Positions 17,127 through 29,527 of a stretch of DNA of 47,164 nucleotides are shown piece after piece. A program made the translations under genes and the position numbers. The stretch is from Actinomycetaceae bacterium (GTDB taxonomy: Bacteria; Actinomycetota; Actinomycetes; Actinomycetales; Actinomycetaceae): the NCBI GenBank assembly GCA_030537795.1, contig JAUNVE010000007.1, positions 33,891 to 81,054 on the forward strand. Reading direction: 5' to 3'. Numbering within the stretch: position 1 is the stretch's first letter; every line of letters begins with the position of its first letter. The notes beneath the pieces are model-generated. The model searched no databases. It was not told the origin of the DNA and saw only the letters and a program-made list of their open reading frames with translations.

Positions 17127-18284
17127 ATGTCATTTCTCGCACCAGAAATCCTTACACGTATCTATTCTCGAGCCTCAGTCCACGACGCAGAAAACTCCTT
17201 TCCCCAAGACGACTTACGCGATCTCACCGATGCCGGATACCTCACCGCTTTCGTCCCCCGCGACTATGGCGGCGCCGGCCTATCGCTAGCCGAAATCTGC
17301 CGCGAACAAACCGCTTTGGCAAAGGCCTCGCCCGGCACCGCCCTCGGCATTAATATGCACCACATTATCGTTGGTCTAGGCCGCCACATGATTGCCCAGG
17401 ATCACGAGGGCGGGAAGGAAATTCTGCGCCTGGCCGGCAACGGCGACCTATTTGGTTTCGGTATTTCGGAGCCAGCCAACGACCTTGTTCTTTTCGGTTC
17501 CACCACCGAGGCAAAGCCGGACGATGACGGAGGATATTCTTTTTACGGCACAAAAATCTTCACGTCGCTGGCGCCAGTATGGACCAAACTACTGACCTTT
17601 GGGCGCGACGATTCAGGTTCCGAATCCATGAGCGTATTCGCCATCTTAGATCGAAACCGTGGTGGATTCACGATCGTTGATGACTGGTACACCCTGGGAA
17701 TGCGAGCCACCCAGTCAAATACGACCCTCCTACAGGGGGCATATGCCCCGGCGGAACACGTGCTAGCCCGAGTAACTCCTGGCCCGTCTTTCCATCCGGT
17801 TGTTTTTGGCATATTCGCTAACTTTGAACTTCTTCTCGCCGCCACATACACCGGAATCGGTCAGCGCGCCGTAGAACTTGCTGTCGAAACAGTTAAACAA
17901 CGCAAATCCGTGCGCATGGGAACCACCTACTCCAACGATCCCGATATCCGGTGGCGAATCGCCGATGCCGCTATCATAATGGACGGTATTTACCCGCAGA
18001 TTGATGCGCTCGCACATGATTTTGAGAACGGTGTCGACCGCGGCGCCGCCTGGTTGCCGCAACTCTCAGCGGTTAAACATCGTGCGGTGGAAGCCGCCAA
18101 GGAGGCCGTCGAACAAGCCATTCGAGCATCCGGCGGTTCCAGCTATTACATGTCAAAAGAGCTATCTCGCCTGTACCGCGATGTACTCGCCGGGTTATTC
18201 CAACCCTCCGACGCCGAATCCCTACACACGGCTTGGGCATCGCTTCTACTGGGCCCGATTGAATCCCCCGACCAGCGGAAGTGA
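17127..18284 (+). CDS. Acyl-CoA dehydrogenase family protein
   Basis: A flavin-dependent dehydrogenase of about 385 residues. Seen: the N-terminal helical domain (DLTDAGYLTAFVPRDYGGAG), the middle beta domain with FGFGISEPAND and FYGTKIFTSLAP, and the C-terminal helical domain ending in RASGGSSYYMSKELSRLYRD. The substrate is not evident; similar stand-alone actinobacterial proteins are annotated only to family level. The ATG at 17127 follows AAGGAG by four bases, so the 29-residue upstream extension of the frame is rejected. It ends 69 bases before arcA on the same strand. Confidence 0.88.
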   Translation: MSFLAPEILTRIYSRASVHDAENSFPQDDLRDLTDAGYLTAFVPRDYGGAGLSLAEICREQTALAKASPGTALGINMHHIIVGLGRHMIAQDHEGGKEILRLAGNGDLFGFGISEPANDLVLFGSTTEAKPDDDGGYSFYGTKIFTSLAPVWTKLLTFGRDDSGSESMSVFAILDRNRGGFTIVDDWYTLGMRATQSNTTLLQGAYAPAEHVLARVTPGPSFHPVVFGIFANFELLLAATYTGIGQRAVELAVETVKQRKSVRMGTTYSNDPDIRWRIADAAIIMDGIYPQIDALAHDFENGVDRGAAWLPQLSAVKHRAVEAAKEAVEQAIRASGGSSYYMSKELSRLYRDVLAGLFQPSDAESLHTAWASLLLGPIESPDQRK

Positions 18285-18353
18285 AATGGGCGGCGACAAT
18301 CTGACAAGTCCACCTCATTCACGGCAAAATAGGACGAGGAAAAGAGGTGCCCA

Positions 18354-19574
18354 ATGTCGCTAGGAGTTTTCTCAGAGGTCGGCCCGCTCAAACAGGTGAT
18401 TGTGCATCGCCCAGGCAAAGAGATGGAAAGGCTCACGCCCTCCAATATGGGGGAGCTCCTGTTTGACGACGTTTTATGGCTGTCGCAGGCGCGACGCGAC
18501 CACGATGTATTTTCGAGCGTGTTGCGAGAGGAAAATGTAGACGTTCTGTGGTTTGATGACCTGTTGGAAACCGCTCTGCAACTTGACGAGGCGCGCGAAC
18601 ATGTCATTTCTCGCGTTTTTACGGAGGAGTTTTACGGCGTCACCGCGGCGGAAATCCTCGCGCAATATGCGCGCACGCTGTCTCCGCGAGAGCTGGCTAA
18701 TTTCGTGATTGAAGGCATTACCCGCGCTGAACTAGAAGAAAAAGTCGGAACCATTGATTCGACTCTCGTGTATCGACTTGGACCGGATGATTTGGTGAGC
18801 CCATGCCTCCCCAATCTCTATTTCACTCGGGATACCAGCATGTGGATCCACACGGGCGTATCCATTAATTCGATGCAGATGCGAGCTCGACGTCGCGAAA
18901 CGATTCTGTACGAAGCAATCTACGGATGGCACCCGATATTCGCCGGATCTCAGTTCGCCCAGTGGTCGAATGGTTTGGCGGATGGCTACGCTACCGTAGA
19001 AGGCGGAGATGTGCTGGTCGTTGGCAATGGCGTGGTCATTGTCGGACTTTCGGAACGAACCTCTCCCGCCGGACTTGAGCGTCTTGCGCAGTCACTGTTT
19101 ACTGACCTTTCGGTTACCACCGTGGTCGGCATCATGATGGCGCAGGTACGCGCCCAAATGCACCTCGATACGGTGATGACCATGGCCAGTGAAGACACCT
19201 TTGTGAAATACCAACACCTAGGGATGCGTGAAACAGTGACGGTTACCCGCCGCGCAGACGGAGGCTTGACGGTGAAAAGTGCGCCGGCCGACGATATGCA
19301 CGACGTGATTGCGCAGGCGATGGGAGTGAGCGCACTACGTTTTCTCACCGTCCCCGAATCAGGACGTGATGCCGAGCGAGGTCAGTGGAATGACGCGTGT
19401 AATCTTCTTGCGGTACGTCCTAATGTGGTCATTGCCTATGACCGCAATGAACGCGCCAATGAATTCCTCAACGATGCCGGAATCCGAGTACTGACGGTGC
19501 CTGGCGGCGAACTTGGCCGCGGGCGAGGAGGCCCGCGCTGTATGTCCTGTCCCACCGATCGGGAATCGATCTAA
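18354..19574 (+). CDS. arcA: Arginine deiminase
   Basis: A 406-residue cytoplasmic enzyme that hydrolyses arginine to citrulline and ammonia, the first step of the ADI pathway used for ATP and acid resistance. Motifs: LKQVIVHRPGKEMERLTPSN, FDDVLWLSQARRDH, NLYFTRDTS, EGGDVLV, the His of MHLDTVMTM and the catalytic Cys396 in GPRCMSCP. GAGGTG precedes the ATG. No ornithine carbamoyltransferase (arcB), carbamate kinase (arcC) or antiporter (arcD) is in the window, so the pathway, if complete, is encoded elsewhere. Confidence 0.97.
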   Translation: MSLGVFSEVGPLKQVIVHRPGKEMERLTPSNMGELLFDDVLWLSQARRDHDVFSSVLREENVDVLWFDDLLETALQLDEAREHVISRVFTEEFYGVTAAEILAQYARTLSPRELANFVIEGITRAELEEKVGTIDSTLVYRLGPDDLVSPCLPNLYFTRDTSMWIHTGVSINSMQMRARRRETILYEAIYGWHPIFAGSQFAQWSNGLADGYATVEGGDVLVVGNGVVIVGLSERTSPAGLERLAQSLFTDLSVTTVVGIMMAQVRAQMHLDTVMTMASEDTFVKYQHLGMRETVTVTRRADGGLTVKSAPADDMHDVIAQAMGVSALRFLTVPESGRDAERGQWNDACNLLAVRPNVVIAYDRNERANEFLNDAGIRVLTVPGGELGRGRGGPRCMSCPTDRESI

Positions 19575-19774
19575 CTCATCGATTTAACGAACTGTGCTTT
19601 GACGCGGGTCTGGCAACATTATCGTGCCCGGCAGCACCCTGTCTGAAAGCGCGCGGTTAAGAAGGATGAGTTGTGACACAAAGCGGGTATCTCATTCGGA
19701 TCTGTCGAGTGTTGCGGTCGTGGTCCGTATGCGCGGGCTAGCGAGGCCGGTTCCCGATAATGGTCAGAAGGTAT

Positions 19775-19870
19775 GAGAGGATCCCCCGCGTACCCGGCAG
19801 AGCTTCCCTATCCTTGCTGCCTTCCGGCCCTGGGGAGGTTCAGGAGATACCGTCACACGAGGGATCGATT
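19775..19870 (-). ncRNA. ffs: Signal recognition particle RNA (small bacterial type)
   Basis: The minus strand contains the universal SRP helix 8 core: CCCCAGGGCCGGAAGGCAGC, with a GGAA tetraloop and the asymmetric internal loop. The ends close through a 13-bp helix between GAUCCCUCGUGUG (minus strand, from 19866) and its partner ending at 19780. The exact 5' and 3' ends are estimated to within a few bases. It guides co-translational membrane targeting with Ffh. As in other actinobacteria it lies in the neighbourhood of tRNA-Ser and dnaX. Confidence 0.93.
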
Positions 19871-20049
19871 TCCAGTCTACATGGCGGGGGAGGGCAGTTC
19901 CATTTTTCTATGGCTAGTCGATGCGGCATGTCGAGTCCATCGACAGCGCATAGGATGGCTAATGAATACTTGGTGAAGGCGAATTCTCTACCAGCTGAAA
20001 CGCGTCTTCCGAAAACAAGTCGATTAAACCACTGACCGAAAGACAACCG

Positions 20050-21306
20050 ATGCGCACGAAAGTATCAAAATTGGCTGTTGTGCTCACCGGCATGGTTGTA
20101 TTGGCAGCCGCCATGGGTATCTACGTATACTCACGAGATTCCGAAGGCGATCCACGGCCTGCATCTGAAACCCCAATGCAGTCCACTGCCGAAAACACGC
20201 AATCTAATCAGCAGGAAACCCCCCGGGAGACGATTATGCCCACCAAACCAGCTGTAGCTCATCACTGGCGCGGAGTGATGATTGATGTGGCTCGCAATTT
20301 CCTTGGCGTTGACGATGTCATTGAACTGATGGACCTCGCACAGAGCCTCCAGCTCAATCGATTCCATATGCACTTAAGCGATGATCAGGGGTGGAGACTT
20401 GAAATCCCCGGCTGGCCAAAACTCACCGAGCGTTCGGGGGGAACGAGTGTGGCTGGAGCTAACTGCGGTTACTACACCGTTTCCGAATGGCGACGATTGG
20501 TTCGTGCGGCGGCCGCGCGTGATCTGATAATTGTTCCCGAGATTGACCTCCCTGGGCATACCAACGCCGCCCTTCACGCGATAGAAGGTCTCAATATCGA
20601 TGGTGTCCGTCCCGAACCGTACACGGGGATGCAAGTAGGGCATTCGTCACTGCACCTGGCAGCTCCGGAAACTGAGCGATTCGTCAAAGAAATACTGAGT
20701 TTTGTAGCTCGAGAATCGCATGGATACGTCCATATTGGTGGTGATGAAGCAGATGCCACATCGCGCGAAGAATACGCTGCCATCGTGTCAATGGCTGTCG
20801 ATATCGTTCACCGTAGCGGTGCCAAGGTAGTGGCTTGGCAAGAGGCCGCCCCATTTCTATCCGAGGGTGATCTCATTCAACTATGGGATGATCGGCAAGA
20901 TTACGCACCAATTGCCGAAGCAACTCAGCGCGGAGCACAGGTGATACTGTCACCGGCCTACTACGTATATTTCGACATGAAGTACTCGGATGCCGAAGTT
21001 ATGGGAACCACGTGGAACCGACGCATCGAGATACAGGACACCGCCGCCTGGGATCCACTTGCCGACCTGGGGCCGATTCCAGCCGAAGCCGTCATCGGCG
21101 TCGAGGCGGCCCTATGGTCGGAAACCCTCCGTACCCGCGCCGACTATGAGTACATGTTGCTTCCGCGTCTAGCGGCTTTCAGCGAAATTGCGATGAATGG
21201 CCCACTCGACTGGGAGGAATTCGCCGAAGAATTGCCAGACCTTGCGCGGTCATGGGATAACAAGGGCTGGAATTGGCACGCCTCACCGGGAGTCGATTGG
21301 GATTAG
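20050..21306 (+). CDS. GH20 beta-N-acetylhexosaminidase, membrane-anchored or secreted
   Basis: A 418-residue family 20 glycoside hydrolase. The first 30 residues are a signal anchor (KLAVVLTGMVVLAAAMGIYV), then a Gln/Thr-rich linker, then a TIM barrel: HHWRGVMIDVARN, HMHLSDDQGWR, EIDLPGHTNAA and the catalytic pair Asp232-Glu233 in HIGGDEA. It releases terminal GlcNAc/GalNAc from glycans or cell-wall material, probably outside the cell. It lacks the usual separate N-terminal GH20b domain and further C-terminal modules, so it is a compact form. Monocistronic; the start is the ATG at 20050, with only a weak ribosome-binding site (GAAAGA). Confidence 0.92.
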   Translation: MRTKVSKLAVVLTGMVVLAAAMGIYVYSRDSEGDPRPASETPMQSTAENTQSNQQETPRETIMPTKPAVAHHWRGVMIDVARNFLGVDDVIELMDLAQSLQLNRFHMHLSDDQGWRLEIPGWPKLTERSGGTSVAGANCGYYTVSEWRRLVRAAAARDLIIVPEIDLPGHTNAALHAIEGLNIDGVRPEPYTGMQVGHSSLHLAAPETERFVKEILSFVARESHGYVHIGGDEADATSREEYAAIVSMAVDIVHRSGAKVVAWQEAAPFLSEGDLIQLWDDRQDYAPIAEATQRGAQVILSPAYYVYFDMKYSDAEVMGTTWNRRIEIQDTAAWDPLADLGPIPAEAVIGVEAALWSETLRTRADYEYMLLPRLAAFSEIAMNGPLDWEEFAEELPDLARSWDNKGWNWHASPGVDWD

Positions 21307-21485
21307 TCTCCACTTATCGCAATTGATAGATCTGCTTGCTAGCTCAGCGAATATCAGCGTTGCATTTGTTGACGCCCTCCAGATTCATGCGAACTAGAGG
21401 CGGTTGATGACTTGGGAAAAGATAACTAGGGTAATCCCATATTCAGGTGCATTCGGCAACGGTGCCGAAACAATAGGAGAAATCC

Positions 21486-22682
21486 GTGAATAATCGACCG
21501 CCATACCGTCATCCACATGAACCATCGAAACCATCCCGGTTACGCACTAAAGGAAGGAAACGGTTCATTGTCGGTATCGTCCTGGTAGTAATCGGAGCTC
21601 TCGCGCTCTACCCCACGCCGGATGAAAGTGGAGACTCGAGTCCAGTTATGGGAGCGCTTATTTTCATTGGGGTTGGGATCTGGCTGATTCTGTGGGGGCG
21701 GAAACTGAAAGAGCAAGGAACTAGTGCCTCCAGACCGATGGAAACTAGCGTGAGCGGCGCTTCGACTGACTACGGATTGCCTGACGCTGGCGAAACAGAG
21801 CTTGATATTGGATTGGCGCAGGGAAAAGAAACTCAGCGTCATCATCCCAAGGCACCTCATGGTCGAGCTTTTGAGCCGTGGGCACGACTGACACAGGAGC
21901 TTGAACTGGTAGGAGGGAGCCACCGCCAAAGTGCTTTTCGGACGCTGCTTGTTGACGATCAAGACCTTCGTCAAGATGGCTTTACGGCGAAAGAAGTGAA
22001 GGTCGCGCTCGTCACTGATGGCGACAACCCCCATGATGCCGAGGCTGTATCGGCCTGGATTGAAGATCAACATGTGGCGTATTTGCCTCGGGAGCAAACT
22101 TCCCCGTGGAATAGGATATTGCGCCATCTGGAGAGCAACGGACAATATCTACTGCTTCCAGGTCGCTTGACGGTGACAGCGGATGGATTGGATTTGCAGC
22201 CCAAAATCTCTATTAAATATCCGGAGTTAGCGGCACTTATCCCGCGAAATTCCTACCGTGAGTCTATGAGCCAACTTATTCCGCAGGGTAGAAAAATACA
22301 GGTGACCGGCGAAGAAGACCACATGGATAACCTCATCGGATTTGTTGAATCCGGTCGAGAAGTCCCTGTGTACGTCACCCTCCGCGCAATCACAATTACT
22401 CGGCCAAGATCAGTCGTGGAATTGGTTCAGGTTGAACTGAATGGTCAACGGGTTGGGGTGCTCAGCTCCGCGCAATCCCAGAATTTCCTTCCCCTGGTGA
22501 ATTATCTTGAGCAACGCGGGAAACTGGCTGTTGCCAGAGCTATTATTGTTGGTTCGAAGCTTAAAGCCGATGTCTATTTGTATTCGGTTAACGCCGCTGA
22601 GATTGAACACGCATGGCTGGACGCCGTTGCCGATATATCTGGAGACAATAACCACCTGTCGCCGCCGGATGAAGATTGGTGA
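21486..22682 (+). CDS. Membrane protein with HIRAN-like domain
   Basis: A 398-residue protein starting with GTG, six bases after AGGAG. Two transmembrane helices come first (about residues 28-42 and 56-71), then a charged linker. A region around residues 137-220 matches the HIRAN-like pattern seen in actinobacterial membrane proteins: ELVGGSHRQSAF, VALVTDGDNPHDAEAV, then VAYLPREQ. A second, more degenerate copy may follow (about 275-370). In eukaryotic HLTF, HIRAN binds DNA 3' ends; the role of membrane-attached bacterial versions is unknown. No operon partner. Confidence 0.7.
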   Translation: MNNRPPYRHPHEPSKPSRLRTKGRKRFIVGIVLVVIGALALYPTPDESGDSSPVMGALIFIGVGIWLILWGRKLKEQGTSASRPMETSVSGASTDYGLPDAGETELDIGLAQGKETQRHHPKAPHGRAFEPWARLTQELELVGGSHRQSAFRTLLVDDQDLRQDGFTAKEVKVALVTDGDNPHDAEAVSAWIEDQHVAYLPREQTSPWNRILRHLESNGQYLLLPGRLTVTADGLDLQPKISIKYPELAALIPRNSYRESMSQLIPQGRKIQVTGEEDHMDNLIGFVESGREVPVYVTLRAITITRPRSVVELVQVELNGQRVGVLSSAQSQNFLPLVNYLEQRGKLAVARAIIVGSKLKADVYLYSVNAAEIEHAWLDAVADISGDNNHLSPPDEDW

Positions 22683-22714
22683 AAGATACCGCGCCTACAA
22701 GCGCATCAATAGGT

Positions 22715-22745
22715 AAAAAACCCCGGAAACACGCGGTTTCCGGGG
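22715..22745 (-). terminator. Intrinsic terminator of tRNA-Ser
   Basis: A 10-bp perfect stem (22721-22730 and 22736-22745, loop 22731-22735) followed on the minus strand by TTTTTT, directly downstream of the tRNA. Confidence 0.93.
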
Positions 22746-22750
22746 TGGTG

Positions 22751-22838
22751 TGGCGGAGGATGGGGGATTCGAACCCCCGAGGGCTTGCACCCAACCCGCT
22801 TTCCAAGCGAGCGCCATAGGCCACTAGGCGAATCCTCC
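22751..22838 (-). tRNA. tRNA-Ser, anticodon GGA
   Basis: An 88-base class II tRNA on the minus strand. The acceptor stem GGAGGAT pairs with ATCCTCC, the anticodon loop is CTTGGAAAG with anticodon GGA, there is a long variable arm, the T-arm contains GGTTCGAATCCC, and the 3' CCA is encoded. It reads UCC/UCU serine codons. Confidence 0.96.
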
Positions 22839-22966
22839 CGGTGGTCACCCACAAATCGGGTAACGACCTCCCAGTGTACCGAACCCTATGCCCGTCAGTC
22901 GAACTGGCCGGTGTGCGGGCACTGTCAGATGCGCTACATTCGAATCATTGCCAAATGGAGGTTCTG

Positions 22967-23458
22967 ATGTCTCATTCGCTCGCGGGTGCAACTCCTGCAT
23001 TGACGTATCTCAATGCCAGAGGCGTCTTGTTTGATGAACTGTGGTATCGACATTCGGATGATTTTCTCGGCGGGTATGGCGTGGAGGCTGCTACCCGGCT
23101 CGGCGCCAGTAGAGATGAAGTGTTTAAGACACTCATGCTTGACGTGGATGGAGAGCCGGTAGCCGCCCTGGTTCCCGCCAGTCACCGGCTATCGCAGAAA
23201 AAAGTCGCCCGTGCGATGGGAAGTAAACGGGCCGAATTTATGGAGCCGTCCAAAGCGCAGCAACGTAGCGGATATGTGGTGGGCGGAATTAGCCCATTTG
23301 GGCAAAAGCATCCACACCGGGTAGTCCTTGACGAAAGAGCCCTTGCGCTGACCAGTATTATTGTTTCCGGAGGCCGACGCGGCTTGTCCATACGACTGAA
23401 AGTGACAGATTTCTTGCAAGAAACGGAGGCGGTGGTGGCGGATATTTGCGCCCGTTAG
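22967..23458 (+). CDS. ybaK: Cys-tRNA(Pro)/aminoacyl-tRNA deacylase, YbaK/EbsC family
   Basis: A 163-residue editing-domain protein that hydrolyses mischarged Cys-tRNA(Pro). Family signs: the core FKTLMLDVDGEPVAALVPASH, the lysine pair in LSQKKVARAMGSKRAEF, YVVGGISPFGQK and ISVSGG-like IIVSGGRRG. The ATG at 22967 follows GGAGG by five bases; the frame is open to 22841, but that reaches the tRNA region and has no ribosome site. It lies 58 bases upstream of dnaX on the same strand and may be co-transcribed with it. Confidence 0.92.
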   Translation: MSHSLAGATPALTYLNARGVLFDELWYRHSDDFLGGYGVEAATRLGASRDEVFKTLMLDVDGEPVAALVPASHRLSQKKVARAMGSKRAEFMEPSKAQQRSGYVVGGISPFGQKHPHRVVLDERALALTSIIVSGGRRGLSIRLKVTDFLQETEAVVADICAR

Positions 23459-23516
23459 TCAGCGTATTTCGTTGCGGAGGCCGCAGATGTCAGCCGTTAC
23501 CGTTAGAGTTTGAACT

Positions 23517-25820
23517 GTGACCATAGCACTGTACCGCCGATACCGGCCCGAAACCTTTGACGAAGTAATCGGTCAGGATCATGTGACCGAGCCGCTTAAG
23601 GCTGCCCTGCGTTCCAACCGGGTGACTCACGCCTACCTGTTTTCGGGGCCGCGCGGTTGTGGCAAAACGACCTCTGCGCGCATTCTTGCGCGGTGTTTGA
23701 ACTGTGTCGAAGGGCCAACTGACTCCCCCTGCGGAACCTGCGATTCGTGTCGTGATCTGGCCACCGGGGGCCCGGGTTCCCTCGATGTCGTTGAGATTGA
23801 TGCGGCCTCGCACAACGGTGTTGATGATGCTCGTGAATTGCGTGAGCGCGCTACTTTCGCGCCGGCTCGTGATCGATACAAAGTTTTCATTCTTGATGAA
23901 GCGCATATGGTTACCCCGCAGGGATTTAACGCGTTACTGAAGCTGGTTGAGGAGCCGCCCGAGCATGTGAAGTTCGTATTCGCAACGACGGAACCAGAAC
24001 GGGTGATCGGCACGATTCGTTCGCGAACGCATCACTATCCTTTCCGGTTGGTTCCCGGTGACGTAATGATTCCGTTTCTGCGTCAGCTGTGTGAACACGA
24101 GTCAATTTCAGTCGGGGAGGGCGTACTTCCCCTGGTGGTTCGTGCCGGCGGTGGATCGGTTCGTGACTCCCTGTCGGTACTCGATCAACTGATGGCGGGA
24201 AGTGTCGACGCGTCAATCGACTACACACAGGCGATTGCGCTACTGGGCTATACGGATCATGCGCTACTCGACAATACGGTTGAAGCGCTGGCGCAAAATG
24301 ATGGTGCGCAGGTATTTTCTACCATTGAACGAATGGTGGAATCCGGCCATGATCCTCGGCGCTTTGTGGAAGATCTCTTGCAGCGTCTACGTGATCTTCT
24401 CATCGTGGCGGTTGCGGGAGAACAGGCGCGCGACATTCTTGGTGAAATACCCAGCGATCAGCGTGATCGTATGTTTGAAGAAGCGCGCATGTGGGGCCCG
24501 GCCGCTCTTTCACAAGCCGCGGAACTCACCGATGAGGCATTGCGTCAAATGGTTGGCGCCACTTCTCCGCGCCTTCAACTCGAACTTCTGGTGGGGCGTA
24601 TCCTTATTGAAACCCATCCGCTAGCCACCCCCCAAGCCAGTGGCAGGCCGGAGCCGGAGGCAGAAGCTATCGAGCCGGTTACCGACGTGGATGGAAATGT
24701 TCTCACAGGAGCGGCGCGAGCTCGTGAAGAAGTACGGCGTATCCGTGAAGGGCAGCGCAAACAAGCAACGTCTGAAAGCAAAAAGCAACCGACGGACGGT
24801 GCGGAATCCAGGGCTGTAGAAACGTCGGCGGAACCGGTCAGCACATCCGTAACGCAGACGGATTCCGCTACTGCGGATACTGAACGAATAACTCGCACCC
24901 CGAAAGTGGAACTAGATTCGCCCTCCCGCACCCGTGAGAGTCATGAGCATGAACCGCATACTGACCCGGCTTCGCAAATACCGGCGACCTCTGATCAGCA
25001 ACCGGTAGCTCTTGCGGCGTCCCCACCGCAGGCATCTGACTCAACAGCTAATTTGCACGGGAAGTGGGATCAGTTCATTGAGGCCGTTGAGCAACTTCGC
25101 CGGGCTACCCGCTTCCTGCTCGCAGACCATGCGACGATTGTGTCGGAGGATGCCGATTCCGTCACTTTGGGATTCGGCTCAGAAAATCTGCGGAATGCTT
25201 TTTATGCCGGAGGTCATGAACATGTGGCCGTGGAGGCTATTCGGATTGTTGTTGGCGCACCTAAAAAAGTACATACAACCGTAGGAAATCAGGCTCCGGT
25301 TGCGTCGGCCACAAGATCACACCAAGAGCAATCCGCCGCCCAATCACAGCTGAAGCCCAACCGTCCACCACATGGTCCTTCATCAATTCCTGGAAATAAT
25401 CCCCTCGATGAAAATCCAGCGGCCTCGAACAGCTCTGAAGAGGACGATGGTTGGGGTCCGGTAGCGATTCCCGGGGCCGGTCTCGCCCAGGAACTGACAG
25501 TAACTGAGAATGAGGTAGATCAATCCGTTCCGGAACGACAGGTGCCGCCCCCACTAGAATCATCGGAAGACAATAACCACAGTGCCGCACCTCAGGCACA
25601 AGATGGTTTTACGTCCACGCCTTCTCATATTCAGGGAAACGAATCTACGGTAGCGCCTTCTGTCGTATCGCCCGAGCAGCCCGAAACCGAATATGATCCA
25701 ACCGGAGGCGCAAGCGTCGATGATCCCGATGCAGAGCACACACTGGAGATTGGATTCCCGGTGGTACAGGAAATTTTTGGCGCCCGTCTTATCGAAGAAA
25801 TTGACGAAGGAAGCGACTAG
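23517..25820 (+). CDS. dnaX: DNA polymerase III subunits gamma/tau
   Basis: The clamp-loader ATPase of the replisome, 767 residues, GTG start. The N-terminal AAA+ region is clear: [16 protein letters not shown], Walker [10 protein letters not shown] (44-52), the zinc cysteines 63, 72, 75 and 78, Walker B FILDEAHM, and the SRC-type motif [10 protein letters not shown]. Domain III follows to about residue 370. The C-terminal half is a long acidic Pro/Ser/Glu-rich linker with a short folded part (about 510-580) that would correspond to the tau-specific polymerase-binding region. No strong frameshift signal for a separate gamma is evident. The recR start follows the stop by two bases. Confidence 0.96.
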   Translation: MTIALYRRYRPETFDEVIGQDHVTEPLKAALRSNRVTHAYLFSGPRGCGKTTSARILARCLNCVEGPTDSPCGTCDSCRDLATGGPGSLDVVEIDAASHNGVDDARELRERATFAPARDRYKVFILDEAHMVTPQGFNALLKLVEEPPEHVKFVFATTEPERVIGTIRSRTHHYPFRLVPGDVMIPFLRQLCEHESISVGEGVLPLVVRAGGGSVRDSLSVLDQLMAGSVDASIDYTQAIALLGYTDHALLDNTVEALAQNDGAQVFSTIERMVESGHDPRRFVEDLLQRLRDLLIVAVAGEQARDILGEIPSDQRDRMFEEARMWGPAALSQAAELTDEALRQMVGATSPRLQLELLVGRILIETHPLATPQASGRPEPEAEAIEPVTDVDGNVLTGAARAREEVRRIREGQRKQATSESKKQPTDGAESRAVETSAEPVSTSVTQTDSATADTERITRTPKVELDSPSRTRESHEHEPHTDPASQIPATSDQQPVALAASPPQASDSTANLHGKWDQFIEAVEQLRRATRFLLADHATIVSEDADSVTLGFGSENLRNAFYAGGHEHVAVEAIRIVVGAPKKVHTTVGNQAPVASATRSHQEQSAAQSQLKPNRPPHGPSSIPGNNPLDENPAASNSSEEDDGWGPVAIPGAGLAQELTVTENEVDQSVPERQVPPPLESSEDNNHSAAPQAQDGFTSTPSHIQGNESTVAPSVVSPEQPETEYDPTGGASVDDPDAEHTLEIGFPVVQEIFGARLIEEIDEGSD

Positions 25821-25822
25821 CG

Positions 25823-26419
25823 TTGTACGAAGGTGCAGTTCAAACACTTATAGATGAACTTGGAAGTTTGCCCGGTATCGGGCCGAAATCGGCTCAACGA
25901 ATCGCTTTTCACGTCCTTAGCGCAGAAAAAGAGGACGTCTTACGGCTTTCTCGCGCTCTTGAAGAAGTCAAAGACAAAGTGCGTTTTTGCGATATCTGCG
26001 GCAATATCGCCGAATCTGAGCACTGTTATATCTGTGAAGATGCCAGACGAGACGCCACCATTATTTGTGTGGTCGAAGAAGCAAAAGATGTTGAAGTCAT
26101 AGAACGCACGGGAAGTTACCGGGGCCTCTACCATGTACTGGGCGGAGCCATCGACCCGATGCGCGGGGTGGGCCCCGACCAATTGCGTATTCGTCAGCTT
26201 CTGGCACGACTGGGTGCCAATGGTGTGAAAGAAGTCATCATCGCAACCGACCCTAATATTGAGGGCGAAGCAACAGCCACCTATCTGGCGCGAATGCTAG
26301 ACACCATGCAAGTGCCGGCATCTCGCCTGGCGCTTGGCCTACCCGTGGGGGGAGATCTTGAATATGCCGACGAGGTCACCCTGGGACGTGCTTTTGAAGG
26401 ACGCCGACTCATCGACTAA
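25823..26419 (+). CDS. recR: Recombination mediator RecR
   Basis: A 198-residue RecF-pathway protein that helps load RecA on gapped DNA. It has the helix-hairpin-helix [11 protein letters not shown], a zinc finger with cysteines 56, 59, 68 and 71, a Toprim domain ([26 protein letters not shown]) and the C-terminal [25 protein letters not shown] region. It starts with TTG, with GAAGGAAG inside the dnaX tail nine bases upstream, so it is translated in tandem with dnaX, a conserved pairing. Confidence 0.96.
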   Translation: MYEGAVQTLIDELGSLPGIGPKSAQRIAFHVLSAEKEDVLRLSRALEEVKDKVRFCDICGNIAESEHCYICEDARRDATIICVVEEAKDVEVIERTGSYRGLYHVLGGAIDPMRGVGPDQLRIRQLLARLGANGVKEVIIATDPNIEGEATATYLARMLDTMQVPASRLALGLPVGGDLEYADEVTLGRAFEGRRLID

Positions 26420-26565
26420 GCCTTAACCCTGGTCAACGACGCCACAGAAATGCAGAATCGTGACCGTTTCCATAGTTCGCGTGCTGGATCGACAAGGGAT
26501 GTGACCGGGGCCAGTCCTAGACTAGAAACAGAACAGTATCCCGTAGGTAAAGTCAAGGAGAATCC

Positions 26566-28928
<2,363 letters not shown>

Positions 28929-29026
28929 GGCATTCAGCACATTTTCGAGTTGCCGGAATACAAATCCTCTGGGCAAGGTTATCTTGAGCAAGAAGGTACG
29001 CAATATCTTGGAAGAGTTGAAAACAC

Positions 29027-29395
29027 ATGGCAACCACTGACCTGACATTTAAAGAATTCGGTAAGACTGTAGAAGAAAACGACATTGTGCTCGTTGACTT
29101 CTGGGCCGCTTGGTGCGGTCCCTGCCGCATGTTCAGCCCAATTTATGAAAAAGCGTCTGAAAATCATCCGGACGTAGTTTTTGGCAAGGTTGACACGGAA
29201 GCGGAGCAGCAACTGGCGGCGGCCGCACAGATCTCTTCAATTCCTACACTGATGGCTTTCCGTCAGGGTATTGCGGTGTTCCGTCACTCCGGGGTTCTGC
29301 AGGCCGAAGCTCTCGATGACGTGATCGAACAGATCAAGGGTCTCGATATGGACGAAGTGCGCCAGCAAATCGCCGAGGCTGAGGAACAAAAATAA
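29027..29395 (+). CDS. trxA: Thioredoxin
   Basis: A 122-residue cytoplasmic disulfide reductase with the active site WCGPC (Cys30, Cys33), the cis-proline loop SSIPTL and a C-terminal extension of about 15 charged residues (MDEVRQQIAEAEEQK) beyond the usual 105-110 residue fold. The site GGAAGAG is about ten bases before the ATG. Two hairpins follow the gene. Confidence 0.93.
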   Translation: MATTDLTFKEFGKTVEENDIVLVDFWAAWCGPCRMFSPIYEKASENHPDVVFGKVDTEAEQQLAAAAQISSIPTLMAFRQGIAVFRHSGVLQAEALDDVIEQIKGLDMDEVRQQIAEAEEQK

Positions 29396-29401
29396 CACAT
29401 G

Positions 29402-29440
29402 GTATGACGCGGCGCGCCCCTAAGGCGGGCCGCGTCATAC
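29402..29440. terminator. Hairpin after trxA
   Basis: A 12-bp perfect outer stem, GTATGACGCGGC with GCCGCGTCATAC, plus an inner CGCC/GGCG stem. No T-run. It lies seven bases after the trxA stop, in the gap between convergent genes. Confidence 0.65.
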
Positions 29441-29464
29441 GTTGTATCGATAAGCATTTATATC

Positions 29465-29496
29465 GGCGCTGACGGTCCGGATAGGCCGTCAGCGCC
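29465..29496. terminator. Second hairpin between trxA and the TetR gene
   Basis: An 11-bp perfect stem, GGCGCTGACGG (29465-29475) with CCGTCAGCGCC (29486-29496), 10-base loop. It lies just beyond the 3' end of the leftward regulator gene and may terminate it. Confidence 0.6.
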
Positions 29497-29527
29497 GTCG
29501 TCTTCGAAGGTTATACGCCGGTGAATA

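Noticed and set aside
22751-22838. tRNA-Ser as a mobile-element attachment site
   Set aside because: No integrase gene and no repeat of the tRNA 3' end is seen nearby; the neighbours are housekeeping genes.
25250-25275. CCTAAAAAAG in dnaX as a programmed frameshift site that makes gamma
   Set aside because: The zero-frame codons AAA AAA are preceded by T, so the P-site tRNA would re-pair poorly. The -1 frame shows no prompt stop, and no downstream stem is obvious.
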